From: Paraburkholderia antibiotica
GTDB lineage: Bacteria > Pseudomonadota > Gammaproteobacteria > Burkholderiales > Burkholderiaceae
Assembly: GCF_012927125.1 (NCBI RefSeq)
Contig: NZ_JABBFZ010000023.1
Coordinates: 1-64,000, forward strand
Direction of reading: 5' to 3'
DNA length: 64,000 nucleotides
Shown: piece after piece, positions 35,463 to 43,935 of the stretch
How the letters are laid out: the number at the start of each line of letters is the position of its first letter
Numbering within the stretch: the first letter of the stretch is position 1
Program-made: the position numbers and the translations under genes
Notes under the pieces: model-generated
What the model saw: the letters and a program-made list of their open reading frames with translations, nothing else
The model's database searches: none
Told to the model about the DNA's origin: nothing

Positions 35463-36176
35463 TCACACGCTCAGATAAGCACGCCTCACGGTTTCGTTCC
35501 GTGCGAGTTCGCCGATCGTGCCGCTGAAACGAATCTGCCCTTTTTCGAGCACATACGCGCGGTCGCTGACCAGCTCGGCGAAGTGCAGATTCTGTTCGGA
35601 CAACAGAATGGACAGCCCTTCGCGCTTCAGTTCGAGAATCATGTTCGCCATCTGTTCGACGATCACCGGCGCGACGCCTTCGGACGGTTCGTCGAGCAGC
35701 ACCAGATACGGATTGCCCATCAGCGTACGCGACACGGTCAGCATCTGCTGTTCGCCGCCGCTCATCTGGCCGCCCGGACGCGTCGGCATTTCGCCGAGAT
35801 TCGGAAACAGGCGAAACAGCTTTTCGGGCGTCCATTGCGGCGCGCCTTCGCGCGGCGGCTGGCGGCCGGTGTCGAGGTTTTCCATCACCGTCAGGTCCGC
35901 GAACACACGGCGATCCTCGGGCACGTAGCCGACGCCCATCCGCGCGATCCGGTACGGCGCGAGCGCGCCGATGTTCTGGCCGCGAAACGTCACCTCACCC
36001 TGGCGGCGCGGCAGCAATCCCATCACCGCTTTCATCGTCGTCGATTTGCCGGCGCCGTTGCGGCCCATCAGCGCGACCACTTCGCCACGGCCGACTTCGA
36101 GGCCGACGTCGAACAGGATATGCGCGCGGCCATAGAACGCGTTGAGGCCGGAGACTTTCAGCATCGGTTCGCTCAT
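35463..36176 (-). CDS. livF: ABC transporter ATP-binding protein, LivF type
   Basis: This 237-aa ATPase starts at 36176 (MSEPMLKVSGLNAFYGRAHI). It has Walker A GRNGAGKSTT, Q-loop region, signature MSGGEQQML and Walker B LVLLDEPSEGVAP, with the LivF-type SILLSEQNLHFAELVSD following. It pairs with LivG to energise the fused permease. Its start overlaps the livG stop by 4 bases (ATGA), so the two are translationally coupled. A longer frame to 36647 is the antiparallel-phase shadow of livG and is not used. Confidence 0.92.
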   Translation of the reverse strand: MSEPMLKVSGLNAFYGRAHILFDVGLEVGRGEVVALMGRNGAGKSTTMKAVMGLLPRRQGEVTFRGQNIGALAPYRIARMGVGYVPEDRRVFADLTVMENLDTGRQPPREGAPQWTPEKLFRLFPNLGEMPTRPGGQMSGGEQQMLTVSRTLMGNPYLVLLDEPSEGVAPVIVEQMANMILELKREGLSILLSEQNLHFAELVSDRAYVLEKGQIRFSGTIGELARNETVRRAYLSV

Positions 36177-36985
36177 TGCCGCGCCCCCTGACCGTTCTGC
36201 GCGCCGCCCGCCGCATCGTGCGGCGGCGCATGCGGACGGAACGTCTTGCCGGTGCCGAAATAGACTTCCTGCACGCGAGCGTCGTTGCGGATCGTATCGG
36301 CATCGCCCTCGGCAATCAGCTTGCCGCGCGCGAGCACGATCATCCGGTCGGCGTACGCGAACACGACGTCCATGCTGTGTTCGGTAAACAGCACGCCGAT
36401 CCGGTGCTCGGTCACGAGACGTTTGGTCAACGCCATCAATTCGTTGCGCTCCTTCGGCGCCATGCCGGCGGTCGGTTCGTCCATCAACAGCAGCTTCGGG
36501 CGGTTCGCGAGCGCGATCGCCAGCTCGACGCGCTTCACATCGCCATAAGCCAGCACGCCGCACGCGCGCTTCGCATGCGCGCCCATGCCGACCTGTTCGA
36601 GCAATGCGAACGCTTCGTCGGCATAGTGCGAACCGGCCGGCTTCCACAGGCCGAAAATCTTTTTCTCGCGCGAAACCAGCGCCATCTGCACATTTTCGAG
36701 CACCGTCATCGAGTTGAAGGTCGCGGCGATCTGGAACGTGCGGCCCACGCCGCGCCGCCAGATTTCGCGCGGCCGCATGCCGACGAGCTCATGACCGTCG
36801 AGCAGGATCGAGCCCGACGACGGCGGTAATTGTCCATTGACCATGTTGAAGCAGGTCGACTTGCCGGCACCGTTCGGCCCAAGCAGCGCCAGCAGCTGGC
36901 CCGCTTCGAGATCGAACGACACGTTATCGACGGCCTTCAGGCCACCGAACGATCGCGACAGACCGCTGACGCGCAGCAGGCTCAT
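36173..36985 (-). CDS. livG: ABC transporter ATP-binding protein, LivG type
   Basis: The 270-aa ATPase has Walker A GPNGAGKSTC, the LivG-type GRTFQIAATFNSMTVLENV segment after the Q-loop, and Walker B LLLMDEPTAGMAP. The signature segment reads LAYGDVKRVELA, in which the usual LSGG/LSYG is L-A-Y-G-D, as in many LivG proteins. A polar C-terminal tail (HAPPHDAAGGAQNGQGARQ) is unique. The gene overlaps both the permease stop (4 bases) and the livF start (4 bases). Confidence 0.92.
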   Translation of the reverse strand: MSLLRVSGLSRSFGGLKAVDNVSFDLEAGQLLALLGPNGAGKSTCFNMVNGQLPPSSGSILLDGHELVGMRPREIWRRGVGRTFQIAATFNSMTVLENVQMALVSREKKIFGLWKPAGSHYADEAFALLEQVGMGAHAKRACGVLAYGDVKRVELAIALANRPKLLLMDEPTAGMAPKERNELMALTKRLVTEHRIGVLFTEHSMDVVFAYADRMIVLARGKLIAEGDADTIRNDARVQEVYFGTGKTFRPHAPPHDAAGGAQNGQGARQ

Positions 36986-38931
36986 AGGCCCTCCTTGGCC
37001 GCGGCGGCCGGTTGCGACGATCCCTTGCCGCCATTGGCGCTATCGGCCTGATCGGCATGCGCATCGCCGAAACGCTCGCGAATAAAGCCGACGATGCCCT
37101 GCGGAAACGCGATCACCAGCAACAGGATCGCGACGCCGAGCAGCGCCTGCCAGTAGTCGGTCTGCCGCGCGACCGTATCCTGTAGCCACGTGAACACCGC
37201 CGCGCCGACGATCGGCCCGCTCAAGGTCTGCAGGCCGCCGAGCAGCACCATCACGAGACCGTCGACCGAACGGCTCACGCTGATCGCTTCCGGCGAGATA
37301 TTGCCCTTCGAAAACGCGTACAGCGAACCGGCGAGCCCGCAAAACAGCGCCGCAATCACGAACGACGCCCATTGCACGCGCTTCACGTCGATGCCGATCG
37401 CCTCGGCGCGCAGCGCGGAATCGCGCGACGCGCGCATCGCGTAGCCGAGCGGCGAGAACAGCATCCGGCGCAGCAGCCACACGCCGAGCACCGCGCACAC
37501 GAGCGTCAGGTAATAGAACGCGACCGGCGACGACAGCCAGGTCGATGGCCATAGCCCGAGAATGCCGTTGCTGCCGCCGGTCACGTCATCCCACTGGAAC
37601 ACGACCGACCAGACGATCTGCGCGAACGCGAGCGTCAGCATCGCCAGATAGACGCCGGAGAGACGCACGCAGAACCAGCCGAACACGAGCGCGCCGACCA
37701 CCGCGAGCAACGGTCCGAGCAGCAATGCGGCCTCCATCGACAGATTCAGCACTTTCAGGAACAACGCCGCGCCGTACGCGCCGAGTCCAAAGTACGCGGC
37801 ATGGCCGAACGAGTGCAGACCGCCGGGGCCCATGATGAAATGCAGGCTCGTCGCGAACAGCACCGCGATCAGAATCTCGACCAGCAGCACCGGCATATAC
37901 GGAAACGTGTTGGCCGCGAGCGGTGCAAGCACGAGCCCCAGCAACACGAATGCGGCGAGCCACTTCAGACGTTTGCCGGCCGGGCGCAATGGCGCTTCCG
38001 GTGCGCCCATCGCGCGCACCGCAGCGCTTGCGCGGCCCAGCAGACCCCACGGCCGCACCACCAGCACGATCGCCATCACGACAAATTCAGCGACCAGCGT
38101 GAAGCGGCTCAGCGACACGCCGACGCCGAAGATCGTCACGTGGCCGATGCCGATGCACAGCGCCTTGATCTCGGCGATCAGCAGTGCCGCGACGAACGCG
38201 CCCGGAATCGAGCCCATCCCGCCGACCACGACGACCACGAACGCGTTGCCGATCGTCTCGAGATCGAGCGACAGATTCGCGGACATGCGCGGCCCCTGCA
38301 GCGCACCGCCGAGTCCCGCGAGAAACGCGCCGACGAAAAACACGCCGGTAAACAGCCACGCCTGATTGATGCCGAGCGCGCCGAGCATCTCGCGATCCTG
38401 CGTGGCCGCGCGCACCAGCGTGCCCCAGCGCGTGCGCGTCAACGCGTACCACAACAGCAGCAGGACGACCGGACCGATCCCGATCAGTGCGATATCGTAG
38501 GTCGGCAGCGGATGGCCGAGAAAATCGACCGCGCCGGCCAGATGCGGCGCACGCGGGCCGAACAGATCTTCGGGGCCCCACAGCCACAGCGCGGCATCGC
38601 GAAAGATCAGCACCAGCGCAAACGTGGCGAGCAGATGGAACAGTTCCGGCGCCTGATAGATCCGCCGCAGCACGACGACTTCGACCAGCGCGCCCAATAC
38701 CGCGACCGCGAGCGCGGCGGCCAGCACCGACAGCCAGAAACCGCCCGCCGTGTGTCCATAGCGGCTCGCGATGCTGTACGCGACGTAGATGCCGAGCATA
38801 TAGAACGAGCCGTGCGCAAAGTTGACGATGCGCGTCACGCCGAAGATCAACGACAGACCGGCGGCGACCAGAAACAGCGTCGACGCGTCGGCAAGTCCAT
38901 TGACCAGTTGTACCAGCAAGTTCGAAAGCAT
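36982..38931 (-). CDS. livHM: Fused LivH-LivM permease
   Basis: The 649-aa protein contains both membrane subunits of a branched-chain-type importer in one chain. LivH-like residues 1-290 begin LVQLVNGLADASTLFLVAAG and have LIFGVTRIVNFAHGSFYMLG. LivM-like residues 330-625 contain IMGPGGLHSFGHAAYFGLGAYGA's core and AFSKGNISPEAISVSRSVDG. A basic linker (about 291-330) joins them. The start at 38931 (MLSNLLVQ) has GAGG upstream; the longer frame lacks family sequence. The C-terminus is polar. Fusion fixes a 1:1 ratio of the two halves. It is the first gene of the transport operon. Confidence 0.9.
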   Translation of the reverse strand: MLSNLLVQLVNGLADASTLFLVAAGLSLIFGVTRIVNFAHGSFYMLGIYVAYSIASRYGHTAGGFWLSVLAAALAVAVLGALVEVVVLRRIYQAPELFHLLATFALVLIFRDAALWLWGPEDLFGPRAPHLAGAVDFLGHPLPTYDIALIGIGPVVLLLLWYALTRTRWGTLVRAATQDREMLGALGINQAWLFTGVFFVGAFLAGLGGALQGPRMSANLSLDLETIGNAFVVVVVGGMGSIPGAFVAALLIAEIKALCIGIGHVTIFGVGVSLSRFTLVAEFVVMAIVLVVRPWGLLGRASAAVRAMGAPEAPLRPAGKRLKWLAAFVLLGLVLAPLAANTFPYMPVLLVEILIAVLFATSLHFIMGPGGLHSFGHAAYFGLGAYGAALFLKVLNLSMEAALLLGPLLAVVGALVFGWFCVRLSGVYLAMLTLAFAQIVWSVVFQWDDVTGGSNGILGLWPSTWLSSPVAFYYLTLVCAVLGVWLLRRMLFSPLGYAMRASRDSALRAEAIGIDVKRVQWASFVIAALFCGLAGSLYAFSKGNISPEAISVSRSVDGLVMVLLGGLQTLSGPIVGAAVFTWLQDTVARQTDYWQALLGVAILLLVIAFPQGIVGFIRERFGDAHADQADSANGGKGSSQPAAAAKEGL

Positions 38932-39097
38932 CGTGATCCTCGGCGGCTTGCCGAACGACGAGGGATCGGCAGGCGTAGCAGCGCGTGCGGCACCCTGCGC
39001 GCGCGTCAAAGGCAGGACACTACCAGTGAATCATCCCGCATCACAACCCACTCGAAATCTACGCCGAAGCGCGCCGCCCTGCGCGGCGCTCGACGCA

Positions 39098-39134
39098 TAA
39101 AAAAACGCGCGCCAGGTTCGCCTGGCGCGCGTTT
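39098..39134 (-). terminator. Rho-independent terminator after pcaC
   Basis: On the minus strand a 14-bp perfect stem (39103-39116 with 39121-39134, loop of four) is followed by a T run (A run at 39098-39105 on the plus strand). It sits about 50 bp after the pcaC stop and closes the pca operon. Confidence 0.9.
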
Positions 39135-39183
39135 CCCGATCGGTAGCGGATCGGCGGCAGATTAGCAGCGGATTGCCGCGCCG

Positions 39184-39591
39184 TTACGCCTTCGCAGCAG
39201 CAGAGGCGGCAGCCGCGTCGTCCTCGCGGAACAGCTTGTCGGCCAGATGGAACGCCGAGTTCGCCGCGGGCACGCCGCAATAGATCGCGGTTTGCAGCAG
39301 CACTTCCTTGATCTGCTCGCGCGTCACGCCGTTGTTCTTCGCGGCGCGCAGGTGCAACGCGAGTTCCTCGCTGCGATTCAGCGCGACCATCATCGCGATG
39401 GTCAGCAGGCTGCGCGTATGACGCGGCAGACCATCGCGCGTCCAGATCTCGCCCCACGCATAGCGGGTGATCAGGTTCTGGAATTCGTCGGTCAGCTCGG
39501 TGCGATTCGCGAGCGAGCGGTCGACGTGCGCGCTACCCAGCACCGCGCGACGCACGCCAAGTCCGGCTTCGTAGCGGTCTTCGTCGTTCAT
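39184..39591 (-). CDS. pcaC: 4-carboxymuconolactone decarboxylase
   Basis: This 135-aa all-helical protein of the carboxymuconolactone decarboxylase family converts gamma-carboxymuconolactone to beta-ketoadipate enol-lactone in protocatechuate breakdown. It has RYEAGLGVRRAVLGSAHVDR, YAWGEIWTRDGLPRHTRSLLT's first half, and LRAAKNNGVTREQIKEVLLQ with the family's C-terminal helix. Its ATG overlaps the pcaD stop by 4 bases. It is the last gene of pcaI-pcaJ-pcaB-pcaD-pcaC; the C-terminal tail is Ala-rich. Confidence 0.94.
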   Translation of the reverse strand: MNDEDRYEAGLGVRRAVLGSAHVDRSLANRTELTDEFQNLITRYAWGEIWTRDGLPRHTRSLLTIAMMVALNRSEELALHLRAAKNNGVTREQIKEVLLQTAIYCGVPAANSAFHLADKLFREDDAAAASAAAKA

Positions 39592-40379
39592 TTCGCCTCC
39601 GTCAGGAAGTCGATCACGGTCTTCGTGAATTCGTCGACCTTCTCGATGTTCGAGATGTGCGATGCGTCGAGCTCGACGTAGCGTGCACCCGGAATCGACT
39701 GCGCGAGTTCGCGGCCTTGCGCGGGCGTTGCGGCCAGATCGTGCGTACCGCTGATCACCAGCGCCGGCAGCTTGATGCCGGGCGTTTCGGGGCGCAGGTC
39801 GGCGGCGTCGATCGCGTCGCAGTTCGATGCGTAGCCTTCCTTATCCGTATGCACGAACACGTCGCGGATCATCGCCAGCACGACCGGCTCGCGTTCGATG
39901 AAGTCAGCCGTGAACCAGCGCGGCAGCACCGCGTCGGCGAGCGCGAGCATGCCTTCGTTGCGAGCCTTCGCGGCGCGCGGCACCCACACTTCCGGCGACC
40001 CGATGCGCGCGGCCGTATTGCACAGCACGACGCGCTCGAAGCGATCGCCATGACGCGCGGCGAGCGCGATGCCCGTGAGGCCGCCCATCGACAGGCCGCA
40101 GAAATGCGCGCGCGCGATCTTCAGCGAATCCATCAGACCGAGCACGTCGCCGGTCAGTTGCTCGATCGTGTACGGACCCTTCGGCGCTTCCGAATGACCG
40201 TGACCGCGCGTGTCGTAGCGCAGCACGCGGAAGTGCTTCGACAACGCCGCGACCTGCGGCGTCCACATGGACATATCGCTGCCGAGCGAGTTCGACAGGA
40301 TCAGCCACGGCGCGTGGCCGTGACGGTCGCCGTCGATGCGATAGTGAAGCTCGGTGCCGTTGACTGCGGCGTAGGGCAT
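39588..40379 (-). CDS. pcaD: 3-oxoadipate enol-lactonase
   Basis: This 263-aa alpha/beta hydrolase opens beta-ketoadipate enol-lactone to beta-ketoadipate. The nucleophile is Ser97 in FCGLSMGGLTG; the oxyanion-side HG-like turn lies at ILSNSLGSDMSMW; the acid is in VISGTHDLAATP and the His is in ELDASHISNIE. It starts at 40379 (MPYAAVNGTELHYRID), 5 bp after the pcaB stop, and overlaps pcaC. The longer frame to 41081 is the shadow of pcaB. Confidence 0.94.
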   Translation of the reverse strand: MPYAAVNGTELHYRIDGDRHGHAPWLILSNSLGSDMSMWTPQVAALSKHFRVLRYDTRGHGHSEAPKGPYTIEQLTGDVLGLMDSLKIARAHFCGLSMGGLTGIALAARHGDRFERVVLCNTAARIGSPEVWVPRAAKARNEGMLALADAVLPRWFTADFIEREPVVLAMIRDVFVHTDKEGYASNCDAIDAADLRPETPGIKLPALVISGTHDLAATPAQGRELAQSIPGARYVELDASHISNIEKVDEFTKTVIDFLTEAK

Positions 40380-40384
40380 GCCGG

Positions 40385-41764
40385 TTACTCCTTGGAATGG
40401 GCGCGCTGCGCGCGCGAGGTGTGAAGCGCCAGCGCGGCGTCGACATATGCGTGCGCCTGGCCGACGTATTGAGCGGGATCGAGCAACTGCTTCAGGCGCT
40501 CGGACGAAAGATGCTGGGTCACGGCGGGGTCGGCGGCGAGCACGTCGTAGAGCGTCTTGCCGTCGGCGATCGCCGCTTTCGATGCACGCTCGACCAGATG
40601 ATGCGCGTCGAGCCGGCCGATCGAATCGCCGAGCGCGAGCATCACCGCTTCGCCGAGGATCAGGCCGCGCGTAACGTCGAGATTCTTCGCAAGGCGCGCG
40701 ACGTTCACGTTCAGGCCCGCGGCGATCTGTTCGATGTTCGCGAGCGCGCCGCCCGCGAGACGCGCGAGATCCGGCAGCGCGTCCCATTCGGCCTGCCAGC
40801 CGCCGAGCGCGCGCTCGTGCTCCTGCACCATCCCGGCGAACACGGTGGCAACGAGGCCAGGCGCGCGCGTCGCGGCGGTCAGCACGGCCGCGCAGCCGAC
40901 CGGATTGCGCTTGTGCGGCATCGTCGACGAACCGCCCTTGCCGGCCGCGGCCGGTTCGGCGAGTTCGTCGATTTCGGTTTGCATCTGCAACGACACATCG
41001 CGCGCAATCTTGCCGAGCGTGCCGATCAGCATGCCGAGCAGCGACGCCGTTTCGGCGATGCGATCGCGCTGCGTATGCCACGGCAGCGTCGGCACCGCGA
41101 GGCCGAGTTCCTTGGCGAGCGACTGCGTGACCGGGAGAGCCGCGTCGCGCAGGCTCGCGAGCGTGCCGGCCGCGCCGCCGAATTGCAGCACCAGCACGCG
41201 CGCGCGCAATTCATCGAGGCGCTCGCGATGGCGCAGCAGCGCGTCGAGCCATTGCGCGAACTTGAGACCGAGCGTGATAGGCAGCGCCTGCTGCAGCCAC
41301 GTGCGGCCGATCATCGGCGTCGCGCGATGGGCGGCCGCAAGTTTCGCGATCGCGTCGCAGGTGGATTGCAGACCGCTGTCGAGCAGCTCGAAGGTGTCGC
41401 GCAGTTGCAGCACCGTCGCGGTATCGATGATGTCCTGGCTCGTCGCGCCCCAATGCACGTATTTGCCGGCTTCCGCGTCGGCGGCTTTCACGCGCGCGGT
41501 CAGTTGCTTGACGAGTGGAATCGCGAGGTTGCCGCCAAGCGCGGCATCGCGCGCGAGCGCATCGGCGTCGAGCTGATCGGCCTGACAGGCGGCTTCGATC
41601 GCGGGGACGGCGGCGGCGGGAATCACCTGGTGGGCAGCCGAAGCGCGCGCAAGCGCGGCTTCGACGTCGAGCATCCGCTGCAGCGTGGCACGCGGCGCCC
41701 AGATGTCGTTCATCGGCTGTGTGCCGCAAAGAAGGCCAGTCAGACGGGCGCTGGAGTCGAGCAT
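40385..41764 (-). CDS. pcaB: 3-carboxy-cis,cis-muconate cycloisomerase
   Basis: This 459-aa protein of the fumarase/aspartase superfamily lactonises beta-carboxymuconate. It starts MLDSSARLTGLLCGTQPMND at 41764 and carries the superfamily signature GSSTMPHKRNPVGCA (about residues 270-285). It also has the HWGATSQDIIDTATVLQLRD region that binds substrate. No strong ribosome site is visible. The frame continues upstream without family sequence through a pentanucleotide repeat (41891-41915), so a longer N-terminus is unlikely. A 315-bp gap separates it from pcaJ, unlike the tight spacing after it. Confidence 0.93.
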   Translation of the reverse strand: MLDSSARLTGLLCGTQPMNDIWAPRATLQRMLDVEAALARASAAHQVIPAAAVPAIEAACQADQLDADALARDAALGGNLAIPLVKQLTARVKAADAEAGKYVHWGATSQDIIDTATVLQLRDTFELLDSGLQSTCDAIAKLAAAHRATPMIGRTWLQQALPITLGLKFAQWLDALLRHRERLDELRARVLVLQFGGAAGTLASLRDAALPVTQSLAKELGLAVPTLPWHTQRDRIAETASLLGMLIGTLGKIARDVSLQMQTEIDELAEPAAAGKGGSSTMPHKRNPVGCAAVLTAATRAPGLVATVFAGMVQEHERALGGWQAEWDALPDLARLAGGALANIEQIAAGLNVNVARLAKNLDVTRGLILGEAVMLALGDSIGRLDAHHLVERASKAAIADGKTLYDVLAADPAVTQHLSSERLKQLLDPAQYVGQAHAYVDAALALHTSRAQRAHSKE

Positions 41765-42079
41765 GGTGACGTCGATGTTCGAGGGGAATCGGAAATGAAG
41801 AAGCGATGCCGCGGGTGGCGTGGTGAAGCCGACGCCGTGGCGGCATGGCAGTGCGAACGACCTGCGGTAATACACGCACGTGCCGCAGCGCATCGCATCG
41901 CATCGCATCGCATCGCTGCGTATTGTGCGCCAAACGCGACCCGCACGTCGCCGAAGTTACCAGGCCAGCGCTGCCGAGGCATTGCCTCGCCAGTGCTGGC
42001 CCGTTCGTGTACCGCCGTTAAGTCGAAGCGCCCGGCGCGGCCGCCATGCGAACCGCCGCCGCGACGCCTCTGCCAGCCA
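41765..42079. other. Gap between pcaJ and pcaB
   Basis: 315 bases with no gene of their own, interrupting an otherwise tight operon. It contains the CATCG repeat and could hold an internal promoter for pcaBDC. Confidence 0.45.
41891..41915. repeat. CATCG pentanucleotide repeat, five copies
   Basis: Five perfect head-to-tail CATCG units, about 125-150 bp upstream of pcaB. Pentanucleotide tracts can change length by slippage and alter promoter spacing; that role is speculation here. Confidence 0.85.
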
Positions 42080-42739
42080 TCAAGCCGCGCGCGCGGCCTG
42101 GGTGCCGTCGGTCATCGGCACTCCGGTCAGCTTCTGCAGTTCGTCGAAGCCGATATCCGTGAAGATCTCGCGCACGACGAGGCCTTCCTTCGTCACGTCG
42201 ATCATCGCAAGGTCCGTATAGACACGGGTCACGCAACCGATACCGGTGACCGGGTACGAGCATTCGGCGGTGATCTTGCTTTCGCCCTGCTTGGTCAGGT
42301 GTTCCATCATCACGTAGACCTGCTTCGCGCCGATCGCGAGGTCCATCGCGCCGCCGACCGCCGGAATCGCATCCGGTGCGCCGGTGTGCCAGTTCGCGAG
42401 GTCGCCCTTGGCCGACACCTGGAACGCGCCGAGCACGCAGAAGTCCAGATGGCCGCCGCGCATCATCGCGAACGAATCCGCGTGATGGAAGTACGCGCCG
42501 CCCGTCAGCAGCGTGACGTGCTGCTTGCCGGCGTTGATGAGTTCGTCGTCTTCCTCGCCCTTGGCCGGTGCCGGGCCCATGCCGAGCAGACCGTTTTCGC
42601 TGTGCAGGAAGATTTCCTTGTCGGCGCCGAGGTGGTTCGCCACCAGCGTCGGCACGCCGATGCCGAGGTTCACATATGCGCCTTCAGGGATGTCCTGGGC
42701 AACGCGCTTGGCCATTTCGTCGCGGGTCAGTTTTTTCAT
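42080..42739 (-). CDS. pcaJ: 3-oxoadipate CoA-transferase subunit B
   Basis: The 219-aa beta subunit of a class I CoA-transferase has the catalytic Glu in LHSENGLLGMGP and the GAYVNLGIGVPTLVANH start typical of PcaJ/ScoB. With PcaI it moves CoA from succinyl-CoA to beta-ketoadipate. The ATG at 42739 has GGAGAC upstream, and it lies 13 bp after pcaI. ScoB (acetoacetate) is the close alternative; the pca context decides for PcaJ. Confidence 0.9.
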   Translation of the reverse strand: MKKLTRDEMAKRVAQDIPEGAYVNLGIGVPTLVANHLGADKEIFLHSENGLLGMGPAPAKGEEDDELINAGKQHVTLLTGGAYFHHADSFAMMRGGHLDFCVLGAFQVSAKGDLANWHTGAPDAIPAVGGAMDLAIGAKQVYVMMEHLTKQGESKITAECSYPVTGIGCVTRVYTDLAMIDVTKEGLVVREIFTDIGFDELQKLTGVPMTDGTQAARAA

Positions 42740-42752
42740 GTCGGTCTCCGGT

Positions 42753-43460
42753 TCAGGCAGCGGCGTCGTGAGGATTCGCAGCCGGGGCATGTGCCGCTTG
42801 CGGCACTTCGATCACGCGTTGCACGAAAATGCCGGGCGTGACGATCACTTCCGGATCGAGTTCGCCGAGCGGCACCACTTGCGACACCTGCACGATCGCC
42901 GTTTTGGCGGCGCTCGCCATGATCGGGCCGAAGTTGCGCGCGGTCTTGCGATAGGTCAGGTTGCCCCAGCGGTCGCCCTTGTATGCCTTGATCAGCGCGA
43001 AGTCGGCGTGCAGCGGCGCTTCCAGCACATAGTGCTTGCCGTCGATCAGACGGGTTTCCTTGCCTTCGGCCAGCTTGGTGCCGTAAGCGGTCGGCGTGAA
43101 GAAACCGCCGATGCCGGCGCCCGCCGCGCGGATACGCTCGGCGAGGTTGCCCTGCGGCACGAGTTCGAGTTCGATTTCGCCCGCGCGATAAAGCGCGTCG
43201 AACACATACGAGTCGGTCTGGCGCGGGAACGAGCAGATGATCTTGCGCACGCGCTTCGCCTTGAGCAGCGCCGCGAGGCCGATGTCGCCGTTGCCGGCGT
43301 TGTTGTTGACGATGGTCAGGTCGCGCGCGCCCTGCTCGATCAGCGCGTCGATCAGCTCGGACGGCATGCCGGCCGTGCCGAAGCCGCCGATCATGACGGT
43401 CGCGCCATCGTGAACATCGGCGACCGCCGATTGAAGAGTCTCGAAAATCTTGTTGATCAT
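42753..43460 (-). CDS. pcaI: 3-oxoadipate CoA-transferase subunit A
   Basis: The 235-aa alpha subunit has the CoA-binding GGFGTAGMPSELIDALI motif (residues 25-41) and LTIVNNNAGNGDIGLAALL. It starts at 43460 and leads the operon pcaI-pcaJ-pcaB-pcaD-pcaC. The C-terminal extension is Ala/Pro-rich (APAANPHDAAA). Divergent from the LysR gene at 43936, with a LysR-type dyad in between. The thiolase pcaF and the dioxygenase pcaGH are not in the window. Confidence 0.9.
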   Translation of the reverse strand: MINKIFETLQSAVADVHDGATVMIGGFGTAGMPSELIDALIEQGARDLTIVNNNAGNGDIGLAALLKAKRVRKIICSFPRQTDSYVFDALYRAGEIELELVPQGNLAERIRAAGAGIGGFFTPTAYGTKLAEGKETRLIDGKHYVLEAPLHADFALIKAYKGDRWGNLTYRKTARNFGPIMASAAKTAIVQVSQVVPLGELDPEVIVTPGIFVQRVIEVPQAAHAPAANPHDAAA

Positions 43461-43935
43461 GTCGAATTTCCTTTGGGGGCGCTACGTGCCGCTGGGCTGA
43501 TAGCCCTCACCGACGAGGCTCGCGGCAAGGCTCGCGCGGGAACAGTCTCCGGGCCTGCTGGCGACGGCTCGCGCGCTGGAGAGCGGGCTGACGCCTGCGG
43601 TTGGTTCACCACCGGGTTGCTCGATATATTCGCGAAAAGTTCGATATATGAACAGTGATTCGTTTAGCGAACGCTCCGGCGATTATGGTTGTCCTTTGGG
43701 CGGGTTGTCAAGGCAGGAAAACCCCCTTCATGATAGGTCGCAAAGCGCTTCGCGGGCGCCTTGCAAGCGCTTCGCAAGCCCCTCGCCTGCGCGCGAAAAA
43801 ACCTGTTGCGCAAATTCCCACTATGCTTATGGGCGATTCTTCAACTAGGCTCTATAGCGATACGCGATACGCGCGCCGCTCCGCATACTCCGGCCGCGCG
43901 CCCCGTTTTGCGGTGCCTTGCAACCCAGAACAAGC
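43461..43935. other. Divergent pcaI / LysR promoter region
   Basis: 475 bases with no credible gene. It holds the TCGATATAT direct repeat and dyad described separately, and must contain both divergent promoters. Confidence 0.5.
43639..43653. promoter_or_regulatory. LysR-type T-N11-A dyad and direct repeat
   Basis: GTTC-(7)-GAAC forms a dyad with T-N11-A geometry. Its core TCGATATAT (43641-43649) is repeated at 43621-43629, exactly 20 bp away, placing both on one helix face. It lies 180 bp upstream of pcaI. Confidence 0.5.

Noticed and set aside
41880..41920. A CRISPR-like array
   Set aside because: The repeats are 5-bp units with no spacers and no cas genes nearby; it is a simple sequence repeat.
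40397..42841. An 814-codon open frame on the plus strand
   Set aside because: It is the complement of pcaB and pcaJ; composition is Arg/His/Gln-rich and no motif is visible.
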